DNA from: Clostridiales bacterium mt11
GTDB lineage: Bacteria > Bacillota > Clostridia > Tissierellales > Tepidimicrobiaceae
Assembly: GCA_001282665.1 (NCBI GenBank)
Contig: LN874948.1
Location: 566,213-630,212 of the forward strand
DNA: 64,000 nucleotides
Reading direction: 5' to 3'
In this document: one piece after another, positions 33,397 through 41,886 of the stretch
Numbering within the stretch: position 1 is the stretch's first letter
How the letters are laid out: each line of letters opens with the position of its first letter
Position numbers and translations under genes: made by a program
The notes under the pieces: generated by a model
The model's input: the letters and a program-made list of their open reading frames with translations, nothing else
What the model was told of the DNA's origin: nothing
Databases searched by the model: none

Positions 33397-34884
33397 TTAT
33401 ATTCCCCAAAACAGTTCAATTACTTCATCTGATGGTCTTTCCGTAAAATTAGAGACTACCAAAAATGCAATTAATGATAAAGCTAGTGTTGGCACTATGG
33501 CATGGAGACCCATTGGTCTTGGTAAAAAATAATTAAAGTAAATATAGGATCCTATACCTACAACCATACTCACCAATGCTCCTTGTTTATTAGCTTTCTT
33601 CCAATATAGTCCTAATATAGTCGGCCATAAGAAAGTTGATAATTGTCCTGCTGTAGCAAATAAATTTAACCATACCATTAATTCTGGTGGATTCATAGCT
33701 ATTATATAAGTGATAACTCCTATTATTACAGCCCAGCCTGTCGTTCTCATCGATACTGATTTTGAATCTTTGGCTAGTCCCGGCTTTAAATAATTTATAA
33801 TCAAATCATTCACTATAGCTCCAACTACTACCAATAATTGAGAATCCACCGTTGACATAACTGCTGCCAATGGACCAGCCAATATTATCCCTGCTATGGC
33901 ACTAGGAAATAGTTGACTAGCCAATGTCGGCAAAACTAAATCCCCTGAACTAATGCCTGAAACCAATGTACTTCCAAAGGCACCTACTAAATGCATTCCA
34001 AGCAATATTGATATGGATACTACTGTTCCTACTTTTATACCTTTATTTAAACTATTACAATCTTTATAGCTCATAGCTCTTTGTGAAATACTTGGTAAAC
34101 CTATGGTGGCAAACCCTACTAATACCCAAAAGGAAGTTACCCAAGTCCTTGTCATGAATCCTTCTGTTACTCCATAAGGACTAATCATTCCAGGATCTAT
34201 AGCCCTCATATTTTGTATAATATTTCCTATTCCTCCGCCTTTAACTATTACAGTTATAAACAATACTAAGGTGGATATAGTCATTACAATTCCCTGTAGT
34301 GTATCATTTAAAACAACTCCCCTATATCCGCCTATAGCTGTATGTACCACAACAGTTATGCCGAAAAACAACAATCCTGTTCTATAACTTATTCCAGTAG
34401 AGCCTTGGAGCAATCTTGCAGCACCAATCCATTGAGAAGCCATTGCAGCAATTAAGAAAAATATAATTGAAAGAGAAGCGACTATAACTACTGCATCACT
34501 TTTGTATCTCTCACGAAGAAAATCAGTAATAGTATTTGCCCCTATTTTTCTAGAAACTATAGCAAATTTCTTACCCAGTACTGCCAATGTATAATATCCC
34601 GTAGGCATTTGAGCCATTGCTAGAAACACCCAAGCTAATCCATGAGTATAAGCTGTACCCGGACCGCCAATAAAACTTCCTGCACTTAAATAAGTAGCAA
34701 CTAAAGTCATAGCTAATACAAATCCACCAGTACTTCTTCCTCCAGTCATATACTCGTCCATATACCCTTCACCATTAGCAGATTTAACTTTACCTAATAG
34801 TTTTGCTGCATAAATGCCTATGAAGTACATTAAAGCAAAATATATTATTATCGGTAGTAATGTTCCCCAATTAATAGCTTCCAT
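33397..34884 (-). CDS. panF: Sodium/pantothenate symporter PanF (SSS family)
   Basis: The 495-residue protein has about 13 membrane segments, in the solute:sodium symporter family. The N-terminal YMDEYMTGGRSTGGFVLAMT, LVATYLSAGSFIGGPGTAYTHG and GANTITDFLRERY segments fit PanF closely; AAMASQWIGAARLLQG continues the pattern. It takes up pantothenate with Na+. It is the last gene of the pan operon, four bases after yhdT, and yhdT-panF is a conserved gene pair. Having panB and panE in the same operon gives a combined synthesis/uptake unit for pantothenate or its precursors. Confidence 0.9.
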   Translation of the reverse strand: MEAINWGTLLPIIIYFALMYFIGIYAAKLLGKVKSANGEGYMDEYMTGGRSTGGFVLAMTLVATYLSAGSFIGGPGTAYTHGLAWVFLAMAQMPTGYYTLAVLGKKFAIVSRKIGANTITDFLRERYKSDAVVIVASLSIIFFLIAAMASQWIGAARLLQGSTGISYRTGLLFFGITVVVHTAIGGYRGVVLNDTLQGIVMTISTLVLFITVIVKGGGIGNIIQNMRAIDPGMISPYGVTEGFMTRTWVTSFWVLVGFATIGLPSISQRAMSYKDCNSLNKGIKVGTVVSISILLGMHLVGAFGSTLVSGISSGDLVLPTLASQLFPSAIAGIILAGPLAAVMSTVDSQLLVVVGAIVNDLIINYLKPGLAKDSKSVSMRTTGWAVIIGVITYIIAMNPPELMVWLNLFATAGQLSTFLWPTILGLYWKKANKQGALVSMVVGIGSYIYFNYFLPRPMGLHAIVPTLALSLIAFLVVSNFTERPSDEVIELFWGI

Positions 34885-34887
34885 CTA

Positions 34888-35211
34888 TCATCTTCCTCCT
34901 TTCGTGCTGGCTTTTATATATTCTTCTGCTTCTTCTTCCGTCATCTTCTCTAATGACATATCTTGAAATAGTCTATCTACCATAACAAAAGTCAATATTG
35001 TAAACACTACTGCTCCCAGTATGGAACTCATAAAAAACCAAGAAGGAAAACCCAATATATAATTATACTCATCCACAGGCTTAGAACCTAATCCATATCC
35101 AAATATATACCACCAAGCCATATTTACTAATCCTAATATAATTCCATAGATTGCTTCTTTATTACATTGTTTATATCTAGGGTCTTCAATAAATTCATGC
35201 TTATCATTCAT
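34888..35211 (-). CDS. yhdT: YhdT family membrane protein (DUF997)
   Basis: The 107-residue protein has two membrane helices (AIYGIILGLVNMAWWYIFGY and PSWFFMSSILGAVVFTILTF) and the typical N-terminal EFIEDPRYKQCNKEA motif of DUF997. YhdT is found directly before panF in most genomes and is thought to be a small partner of the symporter. The stop is four bases before panF; brnQ ends two bases upstream of this gene, so translation of all three is coupled. Confidence 0.88.
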   Translation of the reverse strand: MNDKHEFIEDPRYKQCNKEAIYGIILGLVNMAWWYIFGYGLGSKPVDEYNYILGFPSWFFMSSILGAVVFTILTFVMVDRLFQDMSLEKMTEEEAEEYIKASTKGGR

Positions 35212-35213
35212 AC

Positions 35214-36563
35214 CTAAACTTGCCCCCTATCAAATAATTTATTTTTTCTTACTATACTTCCTACTAAAAATCCTATAAAGGAAATGACCACCCAACTTAA
35301 TCCATAGCCCGATAATGGTAATTTAGCAATAAACCCACTAATATATATACTTTCTATATCTATTAGTTTCAAATATTCAATTAAACCTTCTAATGCACCT
35401 ATTGTTAATGATATATAAACTGCAATTCTCATCCCCAATAGCTTATCCTGCCTAATTTTAATATTTGAAACTAAGGCATAGGATATTGTCATTACAATAG
35501 CTGGAGGATAGATTATCTTTAATAATGGATAAGTTAATTTAATTATGGTTTCAAGTCCCAATATACCTACTAAAGCACTTATTATTGCAATCAAAATACT
35601 AACTTTCTTATACTCTATTCTTCCATCACTTAATTCTTCATAGAACTGTGATGTAGCTGATGTCAAACCTACAGCACAACTTAAAGCTGCAAAGACTAAT
35701 CCAATATTAAATATAATACCTCCAAAAGTTCCCCATAATTTTACCACAACTGCTGCATATAATGAGGAATATTTTAAATCCTCGAATATTCCATTTGTAA
35801 AAGAACCTATATACATATGTGCAAAATGAGTTATTGCTAAAATTGTAGTACCGATAATTCCTATAATGATTAAATACTTACTTAAATCATCTTCCTTAAG
35901 CCCCTTAAATTTCAAATTGTTGATTAATACTCCACCTAGTAAAAGAGCTGTAGGCAATTCCATTGTTGAATATCCCTCTAAAAGTCCATATATAAAGGGT
36001 GGTTCCGTATATAATTTTGTTCCTTGTATTGAAATAGGATTTTTAATTCCCTTAATCACTACTCCGGCTACGATTATCAATAGAGCTGGAAATAGAATCT
36101 TACTTATTCTATCCATTAAATTATCCTTACTAGATACAAACCAAAATACTAAACCATAATACAATATTGAAAATACTGTTATTGGTATCCTAGTTCTAGG
36201 ATTATATCCAATTATCTGTATAAATGCTCCCCAGGCAGCTGCACTCATTCTAGGTATGACAAATAGGGGACCCAATACTAAAATAGTTAAATTGCAAAAT
36301 ATTATAGCAAACCTTGGAGAAACTCCTCTAGATAGTTCTAGAAAAGATCCTCCTTTTGCTAAAGCAAAGTATCCTAGTAAAGGTATAAAAACTGCTGTTA
36401 TATATATACCCATGAAGGCTATGTATACTGAGCTACCACTTTCTTTACCCCAAGTCATTGACCAAATCATACTTGCAGCACCAAAGTGCATCGAAAACAA
36501 AGCCCCACCTAATGATAAAATGGTCAATATTGATAATTTTTTACTTTCCTCCAAGTACTTCAC
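35214..36563 (-). CDS. Branched-chain amino acid symporter (BrnQ/LIVCS-like)
   Basis: The 449-residue protein has about 12 membrane segments. The opening LSLGGALFSMHFGAASMIWSM resembles the GxxLFSMFFGAGN start of LIVCS/BrnQ transporters, and FVIPRMSAAAWGAF corresponds to their second conserved region. LTSATSQFYEELSDG near residue 300 and GLETIIKLTYPLLKIIYPPA also fit. It probably imports branched-chain amino acids with Na+. In a pan operon this makes sense: valine yields ketoisovalerate, the substrate of PanB. A YkvI-like related transporter is the alternative. Confidence 0.75.
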   Translation of the reverse strand: MKYLEESKKLSILTILSLGGALFSMHFGAASMIWSMTWGKESGSSVYIAFMGIYITAVFIPLLGYFALAKGGSFLELSRGVSPRFAIIFCNLTILVLGPLFVIPRMSAAAWGAFIQIIGYNPRTRIPITVFSILYYGLVFWFVSSKDNLMDRISKILFPALLIIVAGVVIKGIKNPISIQGTKLYTEPPFIYGLLEGYSTMELPTALLLGGVLINNLKFKGLKEDDLSKYLIIIGIIGTTILAITHFAHMYIGSFTNGIFEDLKYSSLYAAVVVKLWGTFGGIIFNIGLVFAALSCAVGLTSATSQFYEELSDGRIEYKKVSILIAIISALVGILGLETIIKLTYPLLKIIYPPAIVMTISYALVSNIKIRQDKLLGMRIAVYISLTIGALEGLIEYLKLIDIESIYISGFIAKLPLSGYGLSWVVISFIGFLVGSIVRKNKLFDRGQV

Positions 36564-36582
36564 CTCAAAGCATCTTTATATT

Positions 36583-38229
36583 TTATTTTCTAATATATTC
36601 TACTACTCCATCTATCATCGTCATATCAACAGATATTTCATTAATCCTTTTTTCTGAAAAGCTCAATATATCTTCAGATAAAACTATTAAATCCGCTAGT
36701 TTTCCTACTTCTATACTTCCCTTTATATCTTCTTCAAAGGATAAATAGGCTCCATTGTAAGTTGCACATCTAATAGCTTCTAGTACAGAAATTTTCTGGG
36801 TTTCATCAGTTTGATATTGTTTCACCCTATCATATCTATTAACAGCAGCATCTATAGCAGCAATTCCTGCTGGTCCTGATGGAGTGTCACTCGCTATAGA
36901 TGGCTTCATTTCTAAATCTATCATGCTCCGTAATGCTATACAGTATTTCATCCTATCTCCATAAAACTTTTCATAATCCTTACCGCCTACTAGGAGCATC
37001 CCTGGGTTTACAGAAGGACATATATTTAATTCTGCCATTCTATGTAATAGATTTTCATCTACGAAAGTACAGTGTTCTATTCTATGTCTATGGTTTTCTC
37101 TAGGATTTTCAGCCTGAGCTTTTTCATATCCTCTTACCATATATTCTACAGCTAAATCCCCAATAGCATGAGCCGTAGCCTGACATTCGGCATCATGAAT
37201 TAATTTTATATAATCGGCAACTTCATCTTCTTCCCAACCGAGTATGCCCGGAAGTTCAGGATCATGACTATAAGGTTTTTTCATCGCTGATGAAGGAGCA
37301 CTAGAGCCTCCATCGATCATGAACTTATTGGCTCCAATTCTAAAATATTCATTACCCAATCCTGTTTGATAACCTAATTTTAAAAAGTTATCGTTTTCCT
37401 CGAGAGAAAATGGCTTTCCATAGATATTGTGTATTAACATATAGGATCTAACCTTAAATTTTCTACTTAAACATAATTTTTGCATTATATGATAAGAAGA
37501 TGCCCCACATTCACCACAATCATGAATGGATGTAATGCCATTTTCCAACAAGTGTTTGTAGGATTTCATAGCTGCTATTTCCTGTTCTTCAGGGGAATAA
37601 TCTACTTTTGACCATAAGGCAAAATGTGTATGATCCCTAACCATACCCGTTAGCTTCCCATCTTTAACTTCTACTTCATCTTTTGGAAACTTATATGCAT
37701 CTTCTGGTTTATAAACACCTAATTCTTCAAGAGCTAAAGTATTGTATACACAGACATGCCCTCCTATATGCATACACTGAACGGGATTATTAGGGGATAC
37801 TGAATCTAAATCTTCAATAGTAGGATGGCGATCTTCTTTTAAGTTTTGTGGATCATATCCCATCATGGAAATCCATTGACCGGGCTTCTTTATATTCACT
37901 GCTTGTACAATTTTTTCTTTTATATCCTCTATGCTCTCACAAGTATCATCTTTAATATTTATTATTGAAGAATTTGGTTCATTTCCAAAAAAGCCTGATA
38001 AAATTGGATGGTAATGGCTATCAATAAGTCCTGGAAGTAAAGACCTACCTTTTAAATCAATTAGTATTGTTTTTTCATCGATAAGCTTCTTCAGCTCTTC
38101 ATCTTTTCCAACAAATACAATTTTATTTCCTTTAATTCCTACTGCTTCTGCAATTTCATCTTTTTTATTTACTGTTATGACTGTTCCATTATAAAAGCCA
38201 ATATCTATATATGAGTAATCAAAATTCAT
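36583..38229 (-). CDS. YtcJ-like metal-dependent amidohydrolase
   Basis: The product is 548 residues from ATG 38229, preceded by AGGAGG; the TTG/ATG further up (38256) is in frame but lacks a site. Composite N- and C-terminal beta-sandwich segments (DIGFYNGTVITVNKKDEIAEAV and KLADLIVLSEDIL) flank a TIM barrel with metal-binding LIDSHYHP, later GGSSAPSSAM, QATAHAIGD and HRIEHCTFV. This is the COG1574/YtcJ-type group, which includes N-substituted formamide deformylases; substrates are mostly unknown. It sits between panE and brnQ in the operon, so it may release a pantothenate-pathway compound such as beta-alanine or pantoate from an amide. That is an inference. Confidence 0.85.
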   Translation of the reverse strand: MNFDYSYIDIGFYNGTVITVNKKDEIAEAVGIKGNKIVFVGKDEELKKLIDEKTILIDLKGRSLLPGLIDSHYHPILSGFFGNEPNSSIINIKDDTCESIEDIKEKIVQAVNIKKPGQWISMMGYDPQNLKEDRHPTIEDLDSVSPNNPVQCMHIGGHVCVYNTLALEELGVYKPEDAYKFPKDEVEVKDGKLTGMVRDHTHFALWSKVDYSPEEQEIAAMKSYKHLLENGITSIHDCGECGASSYHIMQKLCLSRKFKVRSYMLIHNIYGKPFSLEENDNFLKLGYQTGLGNEYFRIGANKFMIDGGSSAPSSAMKKPYSHDPELPGILGWEEDEVADYIKLIHDAECQATAHAIGDLAVEYMVRGYEKAQAENPRENHRHRIEHCTFVDENLLHRMAELNICPSVNPGMLLVGGKDYEKFYGDRMKYCIALRSMIDLEMKPSIASDTPSGPAGIAAIDAAVNRYDRVKQYQTDETQKISVLEAIRCATYNGAYLSFEEDIKGSIEVGKLADLIVLSEDILSFSEKRINEISVDMTMIDGVVEYIRK

Positions 38230-38273
38230 AATATCCCTCCTAAAGAACCAAAACACAGCTATTAATGCTTAAA

Positions 38274-39197
38274 CTATTTTTTATATGATCTTTCTTTTAG
38301 TAAAATTAAATTAGTGACAATCTTATTATAAGGAGTATCCACGCCTAGTTTCTCACCAATTCTTACAATAGCACCGTTAATGTTCATAATCTCTGTTTTT
38401 CTATTGTTAATAACATCTGACAACATGGAAGAAATATTTTCACTTGTTGCCCTACAAACTTCTTTACAATAATCCGCATTATTAAAGCTTAATAGAATAT
38501 TAGATTTTTGTGAAACCTTTATAGCTTCTGCCACAATATGCTCTAATATTTCTTCACTTTCCCTTGTTTCTAATAATTGTCCATTCTTTAAATTAGTTAA
38601 TGCAGATAGGGGATTAATTCCACAGTTTACAATCAGTTTCTCCCAGATTAACGACATAACATTTTCTGAAATCTTTGCATTCCCTAATTCTTCTAAATCC
38701 ATAATTTTATGAATCTCATTTATTCTTTTAGTCTTTTCTCCAGATATTTCACCTAAAACTGTACCACCATGTCCTGAATGTCTTATCTTACCCGGCTCTA
38801 TAAAGCTTGCTCCATTGGCACTAGTGCCTACAATTATTTGAGAAATATCCACTACTTTATTTATCTTTTCAATATTTCCCAGTCCATTTTGAAGAGTTAA
38901 AACAACAGTGTTTTCTCCTAATATACTCTTATTTCCCTTCACAGCTATATCTGTAATTGTAGATTTAACAAAGACAATAGCCAAATCCACAATTCCAATA
39001 GAACTAGAATCTACAACAGCCTTAACATCTCTAATATATCTTTCTTCATTATTCTTAACTATGCAAAGTCCTTTATGATTAATAGCATCTACATGTTCCT
39101 TAAATACATCTATAAGATATACTTCATGACCATTTTCAGCTAAGATTCCCCCATAAAGGCTTCCCATAGCACCAGAACCTATAATAGCTATTTTCAT
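38274..39197 (-). CDS. panE: 2-dehydropantoate 2-reductase (PanE)
   Basis: The 307-residue protein has the NADPH Rossmann motif IGSGAMGSLYGGILAENGHEV at the N-terminus, the VKSTITDIAVKG and LTLQNGLGNIEKI conserved core and a C-terminal all-helical domain with IWEKLIVNCGINPLSALTNL (the catalytic-region lysine and asparagine). It reduces ketopantoate to pantoate. It follows panB in the operon with 18 bases between them. No panC or panD is in the window, so beta-alanine coupling would need genes elsewhere. Confidence 0.93.
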   Translation of the reverse strand: MKIAIIGSGAMGSLYGGILAENGHEVYLIDVFKEHVDAINHKGLCIVKNNEERYIRDVKAVVDSSSIGIVDLAIVFVKSTITDIAVKGNKSILGENTVVLTLQNGLGNIEKINKVVDISQIIVGTSANGASFIEPGKIRHSGHGGTVLGEISGEKTKRINEIHKIMDLEELGNAKISENVMSLIWEKLIVNCGINPLSALTNLKNGQLLETRESEEILEHIVAEAIKVSQKSNILLSFNNADYCKEVCRATSENISSMLSDVINNRKTEIMNINGAIVRIGEKLGVDTPYNKIVTNLILLKERSYKK

Positions 39198-39215
39198 ATT
39201 CTCACATCCTAAGTC

Positions 39216-40046
39216 TTATTCTCCAAATCCTTCTACTTTTGCATTAAAACAATACTCTTTTGATGGAAACTCTCCGCTAACACTTTCCTCATGGAATTTA
39301 TTAAGCCCATCTATCATGGCTTGTCTTATATTAGCAAATTGTTTTACAAACTTTGGTTGCAAGTTTCCGTACATACCAAGTAGATCTTGTGTTACTAAAA
39401 CTTGACAATCAACATGAGGCCCTGCTCCAATACCTAAAATTGGAACACTTAAAGTTTCCTTCAAAACTTTTGCTACTCCCTTTGGTACACATTCTAAAAC
39501 AATTGCAAACACTCCGGCCTTTTCTAAAGCTTTTGCATCCTCCAATATCTTATTTGCAGTTTCTGGTGTATTTCCTTGAACCTTAAATCCACCTAACATC
39601 CCTGCCGTCTGAGGCGTTAAACCAATATGACCCATTACTGGTATACCAGCTGTTACAATGGCTTTAACGGTATCTGACATTTCAACTCCACCTTCGAGTT
39701 TAACACAATCACAACCCGTTTCTTTATATATTCTATTGGCATTTTCAATAGCCTTCTCTATACTCACATTATAAGTACCAAAAGGCATGTCACCAACGAT
39801 AAAAGTATTTGGAGCACCTTTCACTACTGGCTTAATATGGTGAATCATATCATCTAAAGTAACAGGGGTTGTCCCATCATAACCGAGCATAATCATTCCA
39901 AGAGAATCTCCAACTAATATAACTTCTACATCACTATCATCAATAATACTTGCCATAGTATAATCATAACCTGTTACATAAGTAAACATTCTGCCTTCTT
40001 CTTTGTACTTTTTAAAATCCTTTACTGACATTTTCTTTTTTGTCAT
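39216..40046 (-). CDS. panB: Ketopantoate hydroxymethyltransferase (PanB)
   Basis: The 276-residue TIM-barrel enzyme makes ketopantoate from 2-ketoisovalerate and methylene-tetrahydrofolate. Visible are ILVGDSLGMIMLGYDGTTPV (metal-binding DSLGM motif), CDCVKLEGGVEM, IPVMGHIGLTPQTAGMLGGF with the active-site region, VLECVPKGVAKVLKE and IGIGAGPHVDCQVLV. Length and order match the family fully. First gene of the six-gene operon, ATG 40046 with AGGAGG, 56 bases after a consensus -10. Confidence 0.95.
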   Translation of the reverse strand: MTKKKMSVKDFKKYKEEGRMFTYVTGYDYTMASIIDDSDVEVILVGDSLGMIMLGYDGTTPVTLDDMIHHIKPVVKGAPNTFIVGDMPFGTYNVSIEKAIENANRIYKETGCDCVKLEGGVEMSDTVKAIVTAGIPVMGHIGLTPQTAGMLGGFKVQGNTPETANKILEDAKALEKAGVFAIVLECVPKGVAKVLKETLSVPILGIGAGPHVDCQVLVTQDLLGMYGNLQPKFVKQFANIRQAMIDGLNKFHEESVSGEFPSKEYCFNAKVEGFGE

Positions 40047-40065
40047 GCCAACTCCTCCTTACCGC

Positions 40066-40130
40066 AATGCGGTTTAATGATTTATAATACGGTTTAATAA
40101 AAGTATACCATCGTTACTTATTTGTGTCAA
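40066..40130 (-). promoter_or_regulatory. pan operon promoter with spaced direct repeats
   Basis: Minus-strand promoter: TTGACA at 40130-40125, exactly 17 bases, TATACT at 40107-40102, near-perfect consensus. Downstream of it, over the start site, lies a direct repeat of a 15-base unit, AATRCGGTTTAATRA on the plus strand, at 40066-40080 and 40086-40100, spaced 20 bases (two helix turns). The palindrome ACCGCAATGCGGT at 40061-40073 overlaps the first unit. The position suits a repressor. Confidence 0.7.
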
Positions 40131-40193
40131 CGAATATTCTGATTATTTATTATTGTCGTGTAATTTTTATTATTCGTGATTTATAAATTGAAA

Positions 40194-40243
40194 TAAAAAA
40201 GGTCTTAAAACCTTTAGAGGTAAAGGTTTCAAGACCTTTTTTT
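40194..40243. terminator. Hairpin terminator, copy c of the dispersed family
   Basis: AAAAAGGTCTTAAAACCTTTA pairs imperfectly with TAAAGGTTTCAAGACCTTTTT, with A7 before and T7 after. It is the end of an otherwise unclear unit between the pan promoter and the remnant at 40280-40530. Confidence 0.7.
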
Positions 40244-40279
40244 AGATATGCATTTTTTATGGTTGTAGTTTAGAAACTT

Positions 40280-40530
40280 TTATAAACTAAATCCTATTTC
40301 TCTCATAAATTGCAATAGGTCTATACATTCAATATTAGATTCAAAACAAATATTAGATATTAACATTCTTCTCTTATCCTTTGGTGAATACTTCCTATAT
40401 GTTACTATGGTGCGATCATAGGCTAGTCCATAAGCATATAACTAAAAGGTACTTTTAAATAATTAGCTAGGCTTTCCAACTGCCTAAAAGATAAACATCT
40501 ATTATTTAACCAAAAAAGTCCTAAACCCTT
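40280..40530 (-). pseudogene. Remnant of an XRE/ImmA-IrrE-type gene
   Basis: The first part reads NRCLSFRQLESLANYLKVPFSYMLMD, typical of the end of the helix-turn-helix segment in ImmA/IrrE or XRE-type regulators, and then stops. After a frameshift an open stretch continues as AYDRTIVTYRKYSPKDKRRM and ICFESNIECIDLLQFMREIG to a stop at 40280. No start or ribosome binding site is left. Degraded regulator or antitoxin, possibly mobile-element cargo. Confidence 0.55.
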
Positions 40531-40547
40531 ATTTGCTTCTATAATAT

Positions 40548-40742
40548 ATGTATCTTATTAAAAGATATAATGCCTTTAGGAATCTTAGAAATACAGGTAG
40601 AGCTGCATTAAATACTTGGGGGGAAACTACATCCCTAGATTGGGATAAGATACCTGAAATAAAAAATCAACTCGATTATCTATTAACACTACCACTTGAC
40701 AAAGAAGAATTAAATGAATTAAATGAACTTCTTAAAAATTAA
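40548..40742 (+). CDS. Small uncharacterised ORF with own terminator
   Basis: A 64-residue ORF (NAFRNLRNTGRAALNTWGET, EIKNQLDYLLTLPLDKEELN) with no recognisable family and no good ribosome binding site before ATG 40548. Support comes from the strong terminator hairpin starting five bases after the stop. It may be a genuine small gene or the 3' end of a degraded one. Confidence 0.4.
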   Translation: MYLIKRYNAFRNLRNTGRAALNTWGETTSLDWDKIPEIKNQLDYLLTLPLDKEELNELNELLKN

Positions 40743-40746
40743 TGTA

Positions 40747-40793
40747 GAATACACAAAGTCTAAGTTCATTACGAGCTAAGGCTTTGTGTATTC
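40747..40793. terminator. Terminator after the 64-residue ORF
   Basis: GAATACACAAAG at 40747-40758 pairs with CTTTGTGTATTC at 40782-40793 (12 base pairs, with an imperfect inner TCTAAG/CTAAGG extension), followed by ATTATTT on the plus strand. Confidence 0.75.
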
Positions 40794-41181
40794 ATTATTT
40801 CATTAAATAACATTTGATTTTTTAAAAGTAAAAATTAATTTGTGCTGCCTATTTTGTTAATACTCCACTTCACTCCATTTAGCTGATAATTCCTCTAATT
40901 TCTTCAATAAGATTGGCGTTAACTTTCTTTTTTCATTATCTTTTATCATTCCTTCATTTTAAATATTAAGTATAAAACCTACTTATTTATTATATTATTT
41001 CGTAAATATTTTTAAACAATCTTAGGATAGAGCTATAATCCCATTGATTTATCTATACTTCATGCACGTATATTCATGTCATTACTTTGAGACGATAGGT
41101 TATATCTGATAGTGGGTTATTTGATGATTTAAAAAAAATAAGGTGTTAATATTATTCATGATAAGACATTTAATATAAAAA
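40794..41181. other. Gene-poor region with minor remnants
   Basis: On the minus strand a 30-codon frame (40857-40949: MIKDNEKRKLTPILLKKLEE onward) has AAGGA directly before its ATG, too close for a normal site; it may be a fragment. The segment 41024-41095 resembles the decayed element near 21531-21600 (shared TTAGGATAGA and CATTGATTTATC). Nothing else is supported. Confidence 0.3.
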
Positions 41182-41799
41182 TTATAGTGCAACTATATAT
41201 TCAATTAATTTTTCTATTTCAGCAATATCAGCATTTACTCTCAATGCATTATAGAATAAATAGTATGCTTCCCTATTATTTTTATAAAGCCACTGTAAAG
41301 ACTTCTTGGGACCCAAATACCACGTACCTTTAATATCAAAATAAATCTTCAATGAATCTGTAAGCAGCCAATGGTATCTGAAGTTTCCCTCAATATCCCC
41401 TTTTTTTGCTCTTTGTAACATTTTTTTAAGCCAATCTTTAAGGAAGTCTTTTTCTTGCAATGTTAATTGTTTGGGACCAGTTATAAACTGCTTATTTATT
41501 TCATTAAGAAAATTAGTACATAAATCTCTTTCATCAAAAATTATCTTACCATCTTTAACATGAAGAAATTGAGTGCTGTCTTCCATCATTTCCGTCTTAT
41601 AAATCCAAGCATCTAATCTCCTATTATTAAATATTGTCGTATCATTTTCCTTTTTAGGATTATCGCAAAAACATACTAAATCTATATCACTTTCTTCTGT
41701 ATAATCTCCACTAACAAAAGAACCGTATAATATTATTGAATGACAATTATATTCTTTTTTCAAATATTCCTTAGCAGAATCTATTAATTTTTCTTCCAT
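41182..41799 (-). CDS. Nucleotidyltransferase-fold protein
   Basis: The product is 205 residues from ATG 41799, with GGGAG upstream at good distance. The N-terminal SIILYGSFVSGDYTEESDIDLVCF is a complete polymerase-beta-type nucleotidyltransferase motif (GS followed by DxD), and DAWIYKTEMM gives a third acidic site. The C-terminal 100 residues are helical (LTLQEKDFLKDWLKKMLQRA, RYHWLLTDSLKIYFDIKGTW), as in aminoglycoside-type nucleotidyltransferases and HEPN-fused forms. It could be a small-molecule (for example antibiotic) nucleotidyltransferase or a toxin-antitoxin-related protein. No HEPN partner gene is adjacent. Confidence 0.75.
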   Translation of the reverse strand: MEEKLIDSAKEYLKKEYNCHSIILYGSFVSGDYTEESDIDLVCFCDNPKKENDTTIFNNRRLDAWIYKTEMMEDSTQFLHVKDGKIIFDERDLCTNFLNEINKQFITGPKQLTLQEKDFLKDWLKKMLQRAKKGDIEGNFRYHWLLTDSLKIYFDIKGTWYLGPKKSLQWLYKNNREAYYLFYNALRVNADIAEIEKLIEYIVAL

Positions 41800-41886
41800 A
41801 ACCATTCTCCCATAGCAATTAATTCATATTTTTTACTTTTAATCAAAGAATCAATTTATATTCTTCTATTAATTCCAAAATCTTAG

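Noticed and set aside
40280..40742. Toxin-antitoxin pair formed by the XRE-like remnant and the 64-residue ORF
   Set aside because: They are divergently placed, the XRE-like part is frameshifted and the small ORF has no ribosome binding site or toxin motif.
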